Part shown: piece by piece, positions 36,368 to 44,701 of the stretch
How positions within the stretch are numbered: the first letter of the stretch is position 1
How the letters are laid out: each line of letters opens with the position of its first letter
Origin: an uncultured Porphyromonadaceae bacterium
GTDB taxonomy: Bacteria > Bacteroidota > Bacteroidia > Bacteroidales > Muribaculaceae
DNA length: 44,872 nucleotides
Direction: 5' to 3'
Assembly (NCBI GenBank): GCA_947175265.1
Contig: CAMWMD010000023.1
Coordinates: forward strand, 1 to 44,872
Program-made: the position numbers and the translations under genes
Notes under the pieces: model-generated
The model's database searches: none
What the model was told of the DNA's origin: nothing
The model's input: only the letters and a program-made list of their open reading frames with translations

Positions 36368-37749
36368 ATGGCTCTACCGATAAATATAGATGACCTGCTG
36401 AATAAGCAAAAGATAGAATCCAACCGTATTGAGTTTAAGCGTGGATGGAATCCGGATAAGATCTATCATACCATCTGTGATTTTGCCACAGACCTGGACA
36501 ATACAGGTGGAGGCTATATTTTAGTGGGGGTAGAACAAGATGATAACGGGATAGCCAAACGTCCGGTCAAAGGATTACCTATTGAGGATATTGACAGCAT
36601 CATGCAGGATATGGTTGGTTACGATGCCAAGATTACTACTTCAAATCTTAGATCTATAGCCTACAATAGCCGTGTATCAAAGGAAGAAGTCGATGGACAG
36701 TATATATTGGTGATTTGGGTGCCGACAGGACCCAACAGACCATATTGTGTACCAGAAAGTGTGGTTGCCAAAGGAAAATCTCCCCTAAAATATTATGTAC
36801 GCAGCAAGGCTTCTACAATAGAAGCAAGAGGAGAAACATTGGATGAGGTACGCGCTTTAGCAGACCGCACTCCTTTCGATGAACGAGGAAATGATGCGAT
36901 TAAAATCGAAGACATCTCTGATATATTAGTATATGAGCATCTAAAAGCAGTAAAAAGTAAACTGGCCGGGAATTTTATAGGAAGACCGTTAATGGAGGTG
37001 TTGGATGAAATGGATTTGTTGGTCGGACCTGTAGAAAATCGTTCCATAAAGAATGTTGCTGCCATGGCCGGTCCTGATCGTTCAATCAGTTCAGAGGCAA
37101 TAAAAGCAGCCCGGAAGTTAAAGGCACGGAGATACCGAAACCGAAGATTGGGAGATTTCCTAAAGGAGCTGGATTTAACCGAAGGTCGAGCTACGGGAAT
37201 CCCTACAATACAAAAGTCGTTGAGAGATAACGGCTCATCCCCTGCTATCATTGACACGGATAATGATAGAACGTATTTTCTTATGACAATACCTTGTAGA
37301 GATGGGTTTTCAAGTGAAGTTGTTAATACTCTAAGTAATGTTGAAAATTATATTAGCGATGGACTTGGACAGATACTTGGACAACATACTGTCCAAGTTC
37401 AAGAATATATCAATCAATGCGATATTACTAATAAAATTCAACTTGTACAAATACTTGAACAACTGTTTGTCCAAGTATGGAATAGTTCTCGAACCAAAGA
37501 TAATGCTTCTGAAATAATTTCTGATACAATTGATCTTCTTTGTATGTTACATGAAAGTCCACTTTCTGCTAACGAACTTTCAAATAGGCTTGATTATACA
37601 TCCACAAAAGATCTCAAAAGGAAAATGATCTCACCTTTGATCAAGTTAGATTATATTACAATGCAAATCCCGACAAACCTACGAGTGCGAAACAGGCTTA
37701 TAAGCTTACGGAAAAAGGAGATTCATTATTTATTCCGGAGGAATCATGA
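36368..37749 (+). pseudogene. AlbA_2/Schlafen-type ATP-binding protein, internally deleted and frameshifted
   Basis: The open frame (462 aa, to 37756) begins with an AlbA_2 domain: IESNRIEFKRGWNPDKIY, GGGYILVGVEQDDNG, YYVRSKASTIEA. It then jumps from SIKNVAAM directly to AGPDRSISSEAI, RRYRNRRLGDFLKELDL and EGRATGIPTIQKSLRDNGS. Family members have roughly 90 residues between these blocks, including the ATPase part, so an in-frame deletion near 37066 is likely. Near 37665 the frame slips: the ORF reads MQIPTNLRV, while one base over gives NPDKPTSAKQAYKLTEKG and ends at TGA 37747-37749, the usual C-terminus, overlapping the next ATG by 4 nt. An AT-rich winged-helix region (QLVQILEQLFVQVW) lies between. 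Whether it still works is unclear. Confidence 0.7.
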
Positions 37750-37864
37750 CGATTGACGATATGAAGGCTTTGATTGAGGCGGATAAGTCGCGGACTCTGG
37801 AGCTGAAGAAAAGTACCGGCGAACTAAAAGACGGTATGCATGCGGCATGTGCGTTTCTGAATAC
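37746..37864 (+). repeat. 119-nt direct repeat, copy 2 (partner at 36189-36307)
   Basis: This is the better-preserved copy: past the repeat it continues into a longer stretch of the AlbA_2 domain. Recombination between the copies would remove 1557 bp carrying the 36368 gene. Confidence 0.9.
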
Positions 37865-37952
37865 AGAAGGAGGTTGGCTGATTTTTGGCCTTACACCAAA
37901 GTCGCTGAAGATCATTGGGCAGGAAGTGACGGATGTCTCTGTATATCAATAA
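37746..37952 (+). pseudogene. 5' fragment of an AlbA_2/Schlafen-type gene (copy 2)
   Basis: Sixty-eight codons of an AlbA_2 domain: MTIDDMKALIEADKSRTLEL, then FLNTEGGWLIFGLTPKSLK and IIGQEVTD. After that it reads VSVYQ and stops. Family members continue for several hundred residues. The matching C-terminal part is found at 39070-39268, on the far side of the YhcG gene, so the middle of this gene seems to have been replaced. Confidence 0.8.
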
Positions 37953-37976
37953 TAATCCTTTTTAGAAGACTATGAT

Positions 37977-39062
37977 ATGAAGCCAAACAAGATGGACAGA
38001 GTATTAGACATCACTATTGATGCACTCTATAACAAAGCATCGGGAGTCATAGAACAGGCACGAACTACGGCCTATAGGCAAGTTAATGAGGCGTTAGTGA
38101 AAAGAAACTGGGAACTTGGTAAACTTATTGCTGAGGAGGAACTCAACGGAGAGAATCGAGCCGTATATGGTGCATCGATTATCAAGAGGCTTTCAAAACG
38201 CCTTACATCTTCGTATGGGAAGGGCTTTACTAAGACAAATCTCTATGGCTATAAAAATTTCTATGAGATGTTTCCGAAGATTTTCCACTCAGTGAGTGGA
38301 AAATCTAAGATTCTACTATCGTGGACACATTACCGAACGCTTATTCAGGAACTTAATAACGAGGCCCGTGCTTGGTATGAGCAGGAAACTTTAAAGCAAA
38401 ATTGGAGTACGCGTACATTACAGCGTAATATCAGTTCTCAGTATTACTTCAGAATCTTAGCATCTCAACGCAAAGATCTTGTGGAGAAAGAGATGCTTGA
38501 GCTGACTGCTCCACTACAAAATCCGAATCCGACGGAATTTATCAAAAATCCGGTCATCGGAGAATTTTTAGGCTTTACCGCCGATTCATCTTATAGGGAG
38601 TCTGACCTTGAACAGGCCATAATTGATAACCTTGAGAAATTCCTGCTTGAGATGGGGAAAGGCTTTGCCTTTGTAGCCCGACAACAGCATATCCACACTG
38701 AAAAGAAAGATTATTTCATAGACCTTGTATTTTATAACTATATCCTTAAATGCTTTGTTCTGATTGATTTAAAGACTTCAACTATCGAACATCAGGATGT
38801 AGGTCAGATGGATATGTATGTAAGGATGTATGATGAACTGAAGCGTGGGAAGGACGACAACCCAACAATCGGCATATTACTCTGCGATGACACCGACGAG
38901 GATATAGCAAGATATTCAGTCCTCCATGACAATGACCATCTTTTCGCCTCCAAGTATATGCTATATCTTCCCACTCCGGAACAACTGCGTGCAGAAATCG
39001 AGCGTCAGAAAGCAATCTATTTCCTTAAAGAAAAAGAACACGATGAAAATGATAGCGAGTAA
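37977..39062 (+). CDS. YhcG/DUF1016-family PD-(D/E)XK nuclease
   Basis: A 361-aa protein with an N-terminal helical DUF1016_N domain (ARTTAYRQVNEALVKRNWEL, RLTSSYGKGFTKTNLYGYKNF, LSWTHYRTLIQ) and a C-terminal nuclease domain. The nuclease site is KKDYFIDLVFYNYILKCFVLIDLKT near residues 240-262: the Asp of FIDL and the Asp-Leu-Lys of IDLKT. Then comes HQDVGQMDMYVRMYDE. It seems complete. YhcG proteins often accompany restriction-modification genes and are thought to act in defence or DNA recombination; the exact role is unknown. It lies inside the interrupted AlbA_2 gene. Confidence 0.92.
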   Translation: MKPNKMDRVLDITIDALYNKASGVIEQARTTAYRQVNEALVKRNWELGKLIAEEELNGENRAVYGASIIKRLSKRLTSSYGKGFTKTNLYGYKNFYEMFPKIFHSVSGKSKILLSWTHYRTLIQELNNEARAWYEQETLKQNWSTRTLQRNISSQYYFRILASQRKDLVEKEMLELTAPLQNPNPTEFIKNPVIGEFLGFTADSSYRESDLEQAIIDNLEKFLLEMGKGFAFVARQQHIHTEKKDYFIDLVFYNYILKCFVLIDLKTSTIEHQDVGQMDMYVRMYDELKRGKDDNPTIGILLCDDTDEDIARYSVLHDNDHLFASKYMLYLPTPEQLRAEIERQKAIYFLKEKEHDENDSE

Positions 39063-39069
39063 ATCAATT

Positions 39070-39268
39070 ATGAGTTTCCACGTGTCATATCCTTACAATC
39101 GCAATATGGCACAGGCTCTTTACCGCTCAACTTTCCTTGAAAGTTGGGGCAGCGGCATCCACCGCATCATCGAAGCCTGCCGTGAGCAAGGAGTCGAAGC
39201 ACCCTAAGCAAAAATACCGATTGACAGAGGCGGCTAAGGAATGGAAGATACAGAATAGTAATTTTTAA
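39070..39268 (+). pseudogene. 3' fragment of an AlbA_2/Schlafen-type gene
   Basis: The frame reads VSYPYNRNMAQALYRSTFLE, then SWGSGIHRIIEACREQGVEAP, the C-terminal ATP-binding-domain motif of AlbA_2 proteins, and stops at 39207. One base over it continues as KQKYRLTEAAKEWKIQNSNF to TAA at 39266-39268, the usual C-terminal tail. A further small deletion or frameshift is therefore present near 39204. It is most simply the other end of the gene that starts at 37746. Confidence 0.72.
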
Positions 39269-39278
39269 AGTTTATAGA

Positions 39279-40676
39279 ATGACCAAGAAGAATGATAATA
39301 TTGACTTACTCTTATCTAAATTAGATAAGAAGGAACTCGCGGATTTCATACGAAAAGAATGTATGAATGATAGACAGTTTCAAGACAGATTCCTTGCACT
39401 TGGAGCGGGCACACTATTCAAACCTAATCCGGACAAGTACGCTGCACGTGTTGAAGATTTGATTGATGATTATGGTGGAAGACATGGCTATATTGAGTAT
39501 AGTGACACTTTCGATTTCAATCGTTCGGTTACACGTATACTCGATGAAGCGGATGAAGCAATAGAGAAAGGTCAATGGGAGGTTGCTGTGGCTGTGCTCA
39601 AAGGAATCGCTTCTGTTTCAGAAGATATACTTAACAGCGGTGATGATAGCGCCGGTGAGTTAGGAGCAATAGTCAGCGACTGCTTTGAGAAATGGCATGA
39701 CTTATGCGAAGAAGAGTCTCTTCCTGAGAGTTTCAAATCAGAGATTTTTGAACTCGCACTTTCTCGTTTTAATGATAAAGACCTGAAAGGTTGGGATTGG
39801 TGGTGGGATTGGATGGAAATGGCTATCGATCTCGCTGATACTCCAGAAAAACAGAATAGGGTAATTAAGTCACTGGATGCCATCAAGCCCAATGGCGATG
39901 ATTGGAGTTCAAGATATGCTGCAAATACCGCACAAAAATATAAACTTGAGATAATTTCGCGATGTGGTAGCGAAGAAGAGCAAATCAAGTTTATGTATGA
40001 TAACGTATCCAATCCTGATTTCCGTAGACGGCTTATTCAAATAGCATGGGATAATTCTGATTATGAAGAGGTGCTTAGGCTTGCTAAAGATGGGTTAAGC
40101 CAAGATGCAGATTATGCGGGGCTGGTCAGCGATTGGCATGAATGGGAATATAAAGTCTATCGCGCAATAGGAGATAAAGACAATCAGGTAAGGTTGGCAA
40201 GACACTTCTTCTTCAAAGGCGGCAGATGGGGAGAAAAGGAATTCACACAGGAATCAATGTATTCCGTGCTAAAGTCATTGACATCTCAAAATGAATGGCC
40301 AAAATATGTGGATACATTGATAAGCGAGGCCAAAGGTAAAGGGGATTTCAGTCATCTGCTCTATATATATACGAAAGAGAAGATGTGGCAGGAATATATG
40401 GACTATATACGAGAGAATCCATCACTTTACAATATTGAAGATGCTCCTAAAGATGTTAAAAAGCTTTTCAAGGAAGAAATCATAAAACTTTATACGACTG
40501 CTGTCAGAAACTTCTTTCAGCGAGCCTCTGATCGTAAATCCTACCGCGATGGTGTTAATCTTCTCAGGAACCTTATCAAATATGGAGGTACGAATGAAGC
40601 AACCCAAATCGTGGTGGAGCAAAAATCGCGGACTCCACGTCGGCCGGCACTCATTGATGAATTGTCAAAACTTTAG
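39279..40676 (+). CDS. Helical-repeat protein of unknown function
   Basis: I do not recognise a named family with confidence. The 465-aa protein is acidic and almost entirely helical, with TPR-like spacing. The N-terminus (LLLSKLDKKELADFIRKEC), the block VAVLKGIASVSEDILNSGDD and the Trp cluster GWDWWWDWMEMAIDLADTPE recall DUF6880 or SWIM-zinc-finger-associated helical proteins, but no zinc-binding motif is present. There is no signal peptide or membrane segment, so it is cytoplasmic. It begins 10 nt after the AlbA_2 fragment, in the same direction as the restriction and YhcG genes, so it is probably part of this defence-like patch. Confidence 0.75.
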   Translation: MTKKNDNIDLLLSKLDKKELADFIRKECMNDRQFQDRFLALGAGTLFKPNPDKYAARVEDLIDDYGGRHGYIEYSDTFDFNRSVTRILDEADEAIEKGQWEVAVAVLKGIASVSEDILNSGDDSAGELGAIVSDCFEKWHDLCEEESLPESFKSEIFELALSRFNDKDLKGWDWWWDWMEMAIDLADTPEKQNRVIKSLDAIKPNGDDWSSRYAANTAQKYKLEIISRCGSEEEQIKFMYDNVSNPDFRRRLIQIAWDNSDYEEVLRLAKDGLSQDADYAGLVSDWHEWEYKVYRAIGDKDNQVRLARHFFFKGGRWGEKEFTQESMYSVLKSLTSQNEWPKYVDTLISEAKGKGDFSHLLYIYTKEKMWQEYMDYIRENPSLYNIEDAPKDVKKLFKEEIIKLYTTAVRNFFQRASDRKSYRDGVNLLRNLIKYGGTNEATQIVVEQKSRTPRRPALIDELSKL

Positions 40677-40930
40677 TGAATGTAAACATTTAACCACAAT
40701 GTATACTAATTCAACTTATAAATTCGTTATATTTGCAGATGACTAGTGAGAGAACTTGCGAGTAACAACAAGTATGATTCCGACGGCTTCGGCGGAGCAA
40801 AGCGATGATAAGCGATGCTATGCGCCGTAGGAGGGAATGTTGGAGTTGCTGAAAGATATTCGGATAAAGAGTTGATTTTCAAGATATAACAAAAGTGAGA
40901 TTTCTCAAGTTGGACCACAAATTAGAAATC
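40677..40930. other. Non-coding interval after the helical-repeat gene
   Basis: No credible gene is visible. The interval has a TAnnTTTG box (40728-40735, plus strand) without a clear -33 partner, GC-richer sequence with fragments of broken reading frames around 40780-40840, and one copy of gaccacaaat (40913-40922) whose second copy lies at 40974-40983. It may be a scar of a lost gene. Confidence 0.4.
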
Positions 40931-40968
40931 AAGCAGTTACGACAATGGTTGTAGCTGCTTTTTCTTTT
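40931..40968 (+). terminator. Rho-independent terminator
   Basis: A 13-bp stem (40931-40943 with 40948-40960, including two G-U pairs) around an aatg loop is followed by tttctttt. It would end rightward transcripts from the restriction/YhcG side and separates them from the leftward operon beyond. Confidence 0.8.
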
Positions 40969-41051
40969 GCTTTGACCACAAATCTGAACACAACTCCGTG
41001 CCAACTCTATTTTGCCTTGTTTTACTATGCCATGTGTTCTTGCCAGTGTGT

Positions 41052-41617
41052 TCAAATTAGTAGTCCGGGAATTGCCAAGGTCATCACCGGGAATTTGACA
41101 GCCAATGCTTCCTTACCATATTTTCGGGCAAAGCGCATGGTGTGTAAACTGCCACTTTTTTCAGGACATTGGGCAAGTATCACAGCTTTTGACATGGCTG
41201 CCTGAAGTCGGTTGCGTGCCACTAATCTTGTGGGATTAGCCTTGACTCCGAATGGCTGCTCACTCATTATCATACCTCATTGCCTTCATTGTCGGCAGCT
41301 CGTGCCCCGATTACAGCAACCGCGTTCACTTCGTTTAATAACTCTATATTACCTTTCAAATGGATTATCGGCGGACAATCATTGGCGATTTTACGGAGTC
41401 TTTCCGGAAATTCAGAGTCAGTCCATATGTATGAGATTACCCCTGCTTCTTCCTGGCGGTCGAGCACGGAATTTGCCTTATCCAAATACTCTTCCAAGAT
41501 TGGAGTCTCATTGAGCAATTTTTCAAATGTATTGAGGTGCATCTTCAGTATTCCGGAATTTTCCATCTCGAAATACCGAAGTGGCAGCACCTCGTCGATA
41601 GTTAGTGGTTTTTTCAT
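41052..41617 (-). pseudogene. DprA/Smf-like gene, internally deleted
   Basis: The N-terminal part (41617-41270) ends in IIHLKGNIELLNEV and VAVIGARAADNEGNEV, the start of a DprA Rossmann fold. The C-terminal part (41273-41052), in another frame, reads MSEQPFGVKANPTRLVARNR, QAAMSKAVILAQCPEKSGS and LHTMRFARKYGKEALAV, the end of the same fold. About 100 residues between them are missing, and the join shifts the frame. Downstream of 41100 a third frame (PGDDLGNSRTTNLNTLARTH) looks like a further continuation down to about 40880. DprA-like proteins bind single-stranded DNA; some accessory versions sit in defence islands. It is last in a leftward operon and cannot be functional as read. Confidence 0.7.
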
Positions 41618-41618
41618 A

Positions 41619-42007
41619 TCATAGCATATCTAACAACTCCTGGAAGCTACAGTTTCCATAATCATCTTTCTTTACCTTTTTTGAGACATATTCTTGGTAT
41701 GACTTATACAGTTTTTCGCGCTGCCTGAGAGGCAAGGGTCCTGAAATTCATATATCTCTACAATTTCTCCCGGTTTGAATCTAATTGATTCCTTTTCTCT
41801 GCCTCTGTATTTTGCTGATGAATGGTCAATATCCTCTATTACTTCGGTCGAATAGGAGTGGTCAATCATATTCCCGAGACGATCATAGCTCCATACCATT
41901 TGGAACTGGTTGTTTGACACATCTTTATTAATCGGAAGTTCATAAAGGAATATCGCAAAAATAGGTGTCAGGTGGGATTTTTCAGCCCCAAGTATCTTCA
42001 CTTTCAT
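41619..42007 (-). pseudogene. Small protein of unknown function with a 3' frameshift
   Basis: From ATG 42007 (or GTG 42010) the frame reads KVKILGAEKSHLTPIFAIFL, then FQMVWSYDRLGNMIDHSY and GEIVEIYEFQDP, ending out of frame at 41672. Shifting one base near 41746 gives GPLPLRQREKLYKSYQEYVS and YGNCSFQELLDML, with TGA at 41621-41619, one base before the DprA-like ATG. This restored end (about 129 residues) fits the operon spacing much better, so a single-base indel, or a sequencing error, is likely. No domain is recognised. Confidence 0.6.
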
Positions 42008-42040
42008 CACTGCCGCTTCCTTATCAGGATAAAAGATTCG

Positions 42041-42184
42041 TTATCTGATTTCTACATCAAATTTACTCTTTTCGAATATCTCTGTTAGAGGGTTCTTTAC
42101 TGTCAATACCTCCAGACAGTAGATACATTTATTTTCCGGATAGATAAAGTTCAACGCACTATCCCTAAATTCTTCAAATGTCAT
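42041..42184 (-). CDS. 47-residue protein of unknown function
   Basis: An ATG at 42184 opens a 47-codon frame, MTFEEFRDSALNFIYPENK, then CIYCLEVLTVKNPLTEIFEK, ending in TAA. It fills the gap exactly between the ADP-ribosylglycohydrolase stop (3 nt upstream) and the next gene (33 nt downstream). The CIYC pair could bind metal, but no second pair is present. Tight operon spacing is the main support. Confidence 0.55.
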   Translation of the reverse strand: MTFEEFRDSALNFIYPENKCIYCLEVLTVKNPLTEIFEKSKFDVEIR

Positions 42185-42187
42185 AAA

Positions 42188-42991
42188 TCAATTATCTAAA
42201 TTTGTATTCTTAATATATTTCTCAAAGTCTTTCATTATCTTTAGAAGATCCGGTGTGAGTCTTTTCTCGCATTCCTTTGCAATCCATTTGGGAATAGGAT
42301 AGACACAAGCTGCCATTGAGCAGGCGATACATGCCATTGTGTCGGCATCGCCACCGAGCGACACCGCGAAACGTACAATATCTTCAAAGTCTTTGCCTTT
42401 GAGAAAGCAGATAATCGATTCAGGCACAGACCCCTGACACGATACATCCCATTGATATGTACGACGTATTTCATCGATAGTCTTTGTCAAGTCGTAGTGG
42501 AACTTCTCGGTAATGTAGTCGCGGATTTCATCTTTGGAATGACCATGTTTAGCCATCCATACGGATGCGGCCACAGCTTGTGCGCCTTTGATGCCTTCGG
42601 GATGGTTATGCGATACTCCGGCTGTTATTTTGGCCAATTCAAGTGCTTCATCCAAGGTCTTCGCATAGAGTCCTACCGGGCTGACACGCATTGCGGCTCC
42701 GTTGCCCCAGCTATTGTAGGGTTGCGGATTCTCACTCCATAGCCAACTGTTGAAGGAACTGCCATAACCAGCATAGGGATATGCCCGTCCCAAACTCTGC
42801 ATACATTCGATTAACTGTTCTTTGGTTCGTTCCTCTCCTTCATGCCCGGTCACCCATAAAGCGACCGCAATTGTCATTACTGTATCATCGGTAAAATGAC
42901 TTCCGGAAGGCAGCAAATCAAAGTTGTAATCTCTCATGTCAATAAACTCGTATGTCGAGCCTATGATATCTCCTGCGATTGCTCCTAACAT
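42188..42991 (-). CDS. ADP-ribosylglycohydrolase family protein (DraG/ARH)
   Basis: The family removes ADP-ribose from arginine, other residues or small molecules using two Mg2+ ions. The 267-aa protein has the expected motif set: LGAIAGDIIGSTYEF at the start, FTDDTVMTIAVALW near 33-46 (metal-binding Thr-Asp-Asp), GNGAAMRVSPVGLYA, SHNHPEGIKGAQAVA, and SLGGDADTMACIACSMAA near 210-227 with the second metal-binding Asp residues. It is complete and cytoplasmic. Its place between an FtsZ-like protein and a DprA-like gene suggests it reverses or processes an ADP-ribose modification in a specialised operon; no ADP-ribosyltransferase partner is visible here. Confidence 0.92.
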   Translation of the reverse strand: MLGAIAGDIIGSTYEFIDMRDYNFDLLPSGSHFTDDTVMTIAVALWVTGHEGEERTKEQLIECMQSLGRAYPYAGYGSSFNSWLWSENPQPYNSWGNGAAMRVSPVGLYAKTLDEALELAKITAGVSHNHPEGIKGAQAVAASVWMAKHGHSKDEIRDYITEKFHYDLTKTIDEIRRTYQWDVSCQGSVPESIICFLKGKDFEDIVRFAVSLGGDADTMACIACSMAACVYPIPKWIAKECEKRLTPDLLKIMKDFEKYIKNTNLDN

Positions 42992-43001
42992 TATGATTGG
43001 A

Positions 43002-43853
43002 TTAATCCGGAAGTTTCACATCAAAACCTGAAGCGAGGAAAATTACCGACAGAATATCGTCATCATCTGCCTCTCCAACTCCCCACTTCACGTCTGCATA
43101 AGAAGGAAATTTGCCCATAAAGTCTGACATAATCTTCGTTTCCTCCAACCTCATAGGAGAATTTTTAGGCATGAGAACTTTTATCAGGACTTTCCGGGAA
43201 GTAAAAATATCGCATGTTCTCAGTATGGGAGATGAAAGCACTATCCCTATGGCGAGACGGATCCTATTCTCTCCAATCCCCATCCCTTGCTCAATAGCGA
43301 AAGTGCCGCTTTGTGCAAGAGCCGTTTTCAAATCCTCGAAATCTATGTTAATTGCCCCTGACATAGATATGAGAGCCATCATATTCTGAATTACATCTGC
43401 AATCCTATCCTCCACAGGCACAAGGGAATCTACAAATTCGGCAGGAGAATATCCATCTTCAGGTAGATTAGTGAAATTCTCCTTATTAATAATTAATGAT
43501 GCGTCAACTTCGCTTTTAAGCTCCATTGCTGTTTCCAATGCATGCATAATTTTCTTCTCACCCTCAAAAATACGTGGGGTTGTGACGAAAGAAGCTACAA
43601 TTTTTCCGTTTACTTTTGCCAATTTTGCGGCTTGCAAAGTTAAGATATCTTCTTTCTCGCTGCCTAAATCAGCAACGAGAATTACCAATTCTACTTCTTT
43701 TAGCTTTTGAGCATACTGCAGTTTAAGTTGGGACTCCTCATCAATACCAAGTGTAGTAATCCCTTTTACTTTATTCGAGCGAATTATTTGAATCGTACCC
43801 AAGCCTGTTTCTCCAATTCCGACCAGTAGGACTTTATTTGAGTCTGTGTTCAT
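43002..43853 (-). CDS. Divergent FtsZ/tubulin-like protein
   Basis: The 283-aa protein aligns by eye with FtsZ. VLLVGIGETGLGTIQII matches the N-terminal glycine-rich strand. ASFVTTPRIFEGEKKIMHA matches the VVTKPF.FEG.RR block. SGAINIDFEDLKTALAQSG, GMGIGENRIRLAIGIVLSSP and FTSRKVLIKVLMP match the later FtsZ core. The tubulin signature GGGTGTG is replaced by ADLGSEKED, the INTD loop by GIDEES, and there is no C-terminal FtsA/ZipA-binding tail. It is therefore unlikely to be the housekeeping FtsZ and may bind nucleotide poorly. It is 10 nt upstream of the ADP-ribosylglycohydrolase and 6 nt downstream of the next gene. Confidence 0.78.
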   Translation of the reverse strand: MNTDSNKVLLVGIGETGLGTIQIIRSNKVKGITTLGIDEESQLKLQYAQKLKEVELVILVADLGSEKEDILTLQAAKLAKVNGKIVASFVTTPRIFEGEKKIMHALETAMELKSEVDASLIINKENFTNLPEDGYSPAEFVDSLVPVEDRIADVIQNMMALISMSGAINIDFEDLKTALAQSGTFAIEQGMGIGENRIRLAIGIVLSSPILRTCDIFTSRKVLIKVLMPKNSPMRLEETKIMSDFMGKFPSYADVKWGVGEADDDDILSVIFLASGFDVKLPD

Positions 43854-43859
43854 AGACTT

Positions 43860-44651
43860 TTATTTTTTATTTAGAAGATATATTCTTATCAAAAAGTCAA
43901 GATAATGATTCAGTGTTGATAAAGCACCCCGGAGAGCAGATTCCGTTATGCCTTCAGTGCCATCAATATTATCTATTACACTATGTACAATCGTATTAGC
44001 CATCAGGCGAGCGTACCGGATATTTTCTCCTGCTTTTGCTTTGTCCACGATCTTTTGAAGCCAATCGCTATCACCCCGTCCGTTATTTATGACAAGAGCA
44101 TTCAGTTTGCGCAGGTTCGACACCATCTTGTGGCGCAGACGGTCGGAATATTTCGACTCCTTCAGATACTGATTGAATTCATTATCAAGAGGGATTTTCG
44201 GATATCGCTTAGGTTTTTCTTCAAAATCATAATTTTCATACAATTCCGGGTCATACTCATAGTAATTGAGAGTAGAACGTAGGAATGTCTCATACCACTC
44301 GAAAGCCGTGATAACGGCAGAGAGAAATCGTTTGCCATCTTTTTTTAACGTTTCTTTCAACTCCTTGAGTTCCTGGATATGACTCACCAATAGAGTAAAA
44401 GCGAAATCAAGATAGAGGGAGCGTAAAGTTTCTGAAGAAGCCTTTCGTGCTTCTTCAAGCCACTCCCCAAGATTTCGGAACAATTCCGGTTTACCGGGTT
44501 CCCAAAGCTCGACGTCGGCCTCTCTGATGAGGTCAACCTGTTTCTGAGCCTCCTTTTCGGAAAGGGTTCGCGAGGTTACAAGCCAGTTTCTGAAGCCAAT
44601 GCTATTGTAGGGGATACCGCGGAACATCTTTTCGGAGGGATCTTCTTTCAT
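43860..44651 (-). CDS. Helical protein of unknown function, first in the FtsZ-like operon
   Basis: ATG 44651 is chosen because the promoter -7 box lies inside the longer reading frame (to 44732). The 263-aa product starts MKEDPSEKMFRGIPYNS and is rich in charged helices: WLVTSRTLSEKEAQKQV, LGEWLEEARKASSETL, LKELKETLKKDGKRFLS. An aromatic/acidic patch (YYEYDPELYENYDFEE) lies near residue 165. The ending LSTLNHYLDFLIRIYLLNKK is hydrophobic-helical. There is no signal peptide or catalytic motif. I recognise no family. Tight spacing to the FtsZ-like gene suggests a partner or adaptor for it. Confidence 0.7.
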   Translation of the reverse strand: MKEDPSEKMFRGIPYNSIGFRNWLVTSRTLSEKEAQKQVDLIREADVELWEPGKPELFRNLGEWLEEARKASSETLRSLYLDFAFTLLVSHIQELKELKETLKKDGKRFLSAVITAFEWYETFLRSTLNYYEYDPELYENYDFEEKPKRYPKIPLDNEFNQYLKESKYSDRLRHKMVSNLRKLNALVINNGRGDSDWLQKIVDKAKAGENIRYARLMANTIVHSVIDNIDGTEGITESALRGALSTLNHYLDFLIRIYLLNKK

Positions 44652-44701
44652 GGTAGTCTTGCCTATATTTGCCAAAATTTGCTGATTTTTTAATTCTGTT
44701 G

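Noticed and set aside
40913..40983. gaccacaaat direct repeats as attachment sites of a mobile element
   Set aside because: Only 10 bp long, 61 nt apart, with no integrase nearby. Chance or a degraded duplication is enough to explain them.
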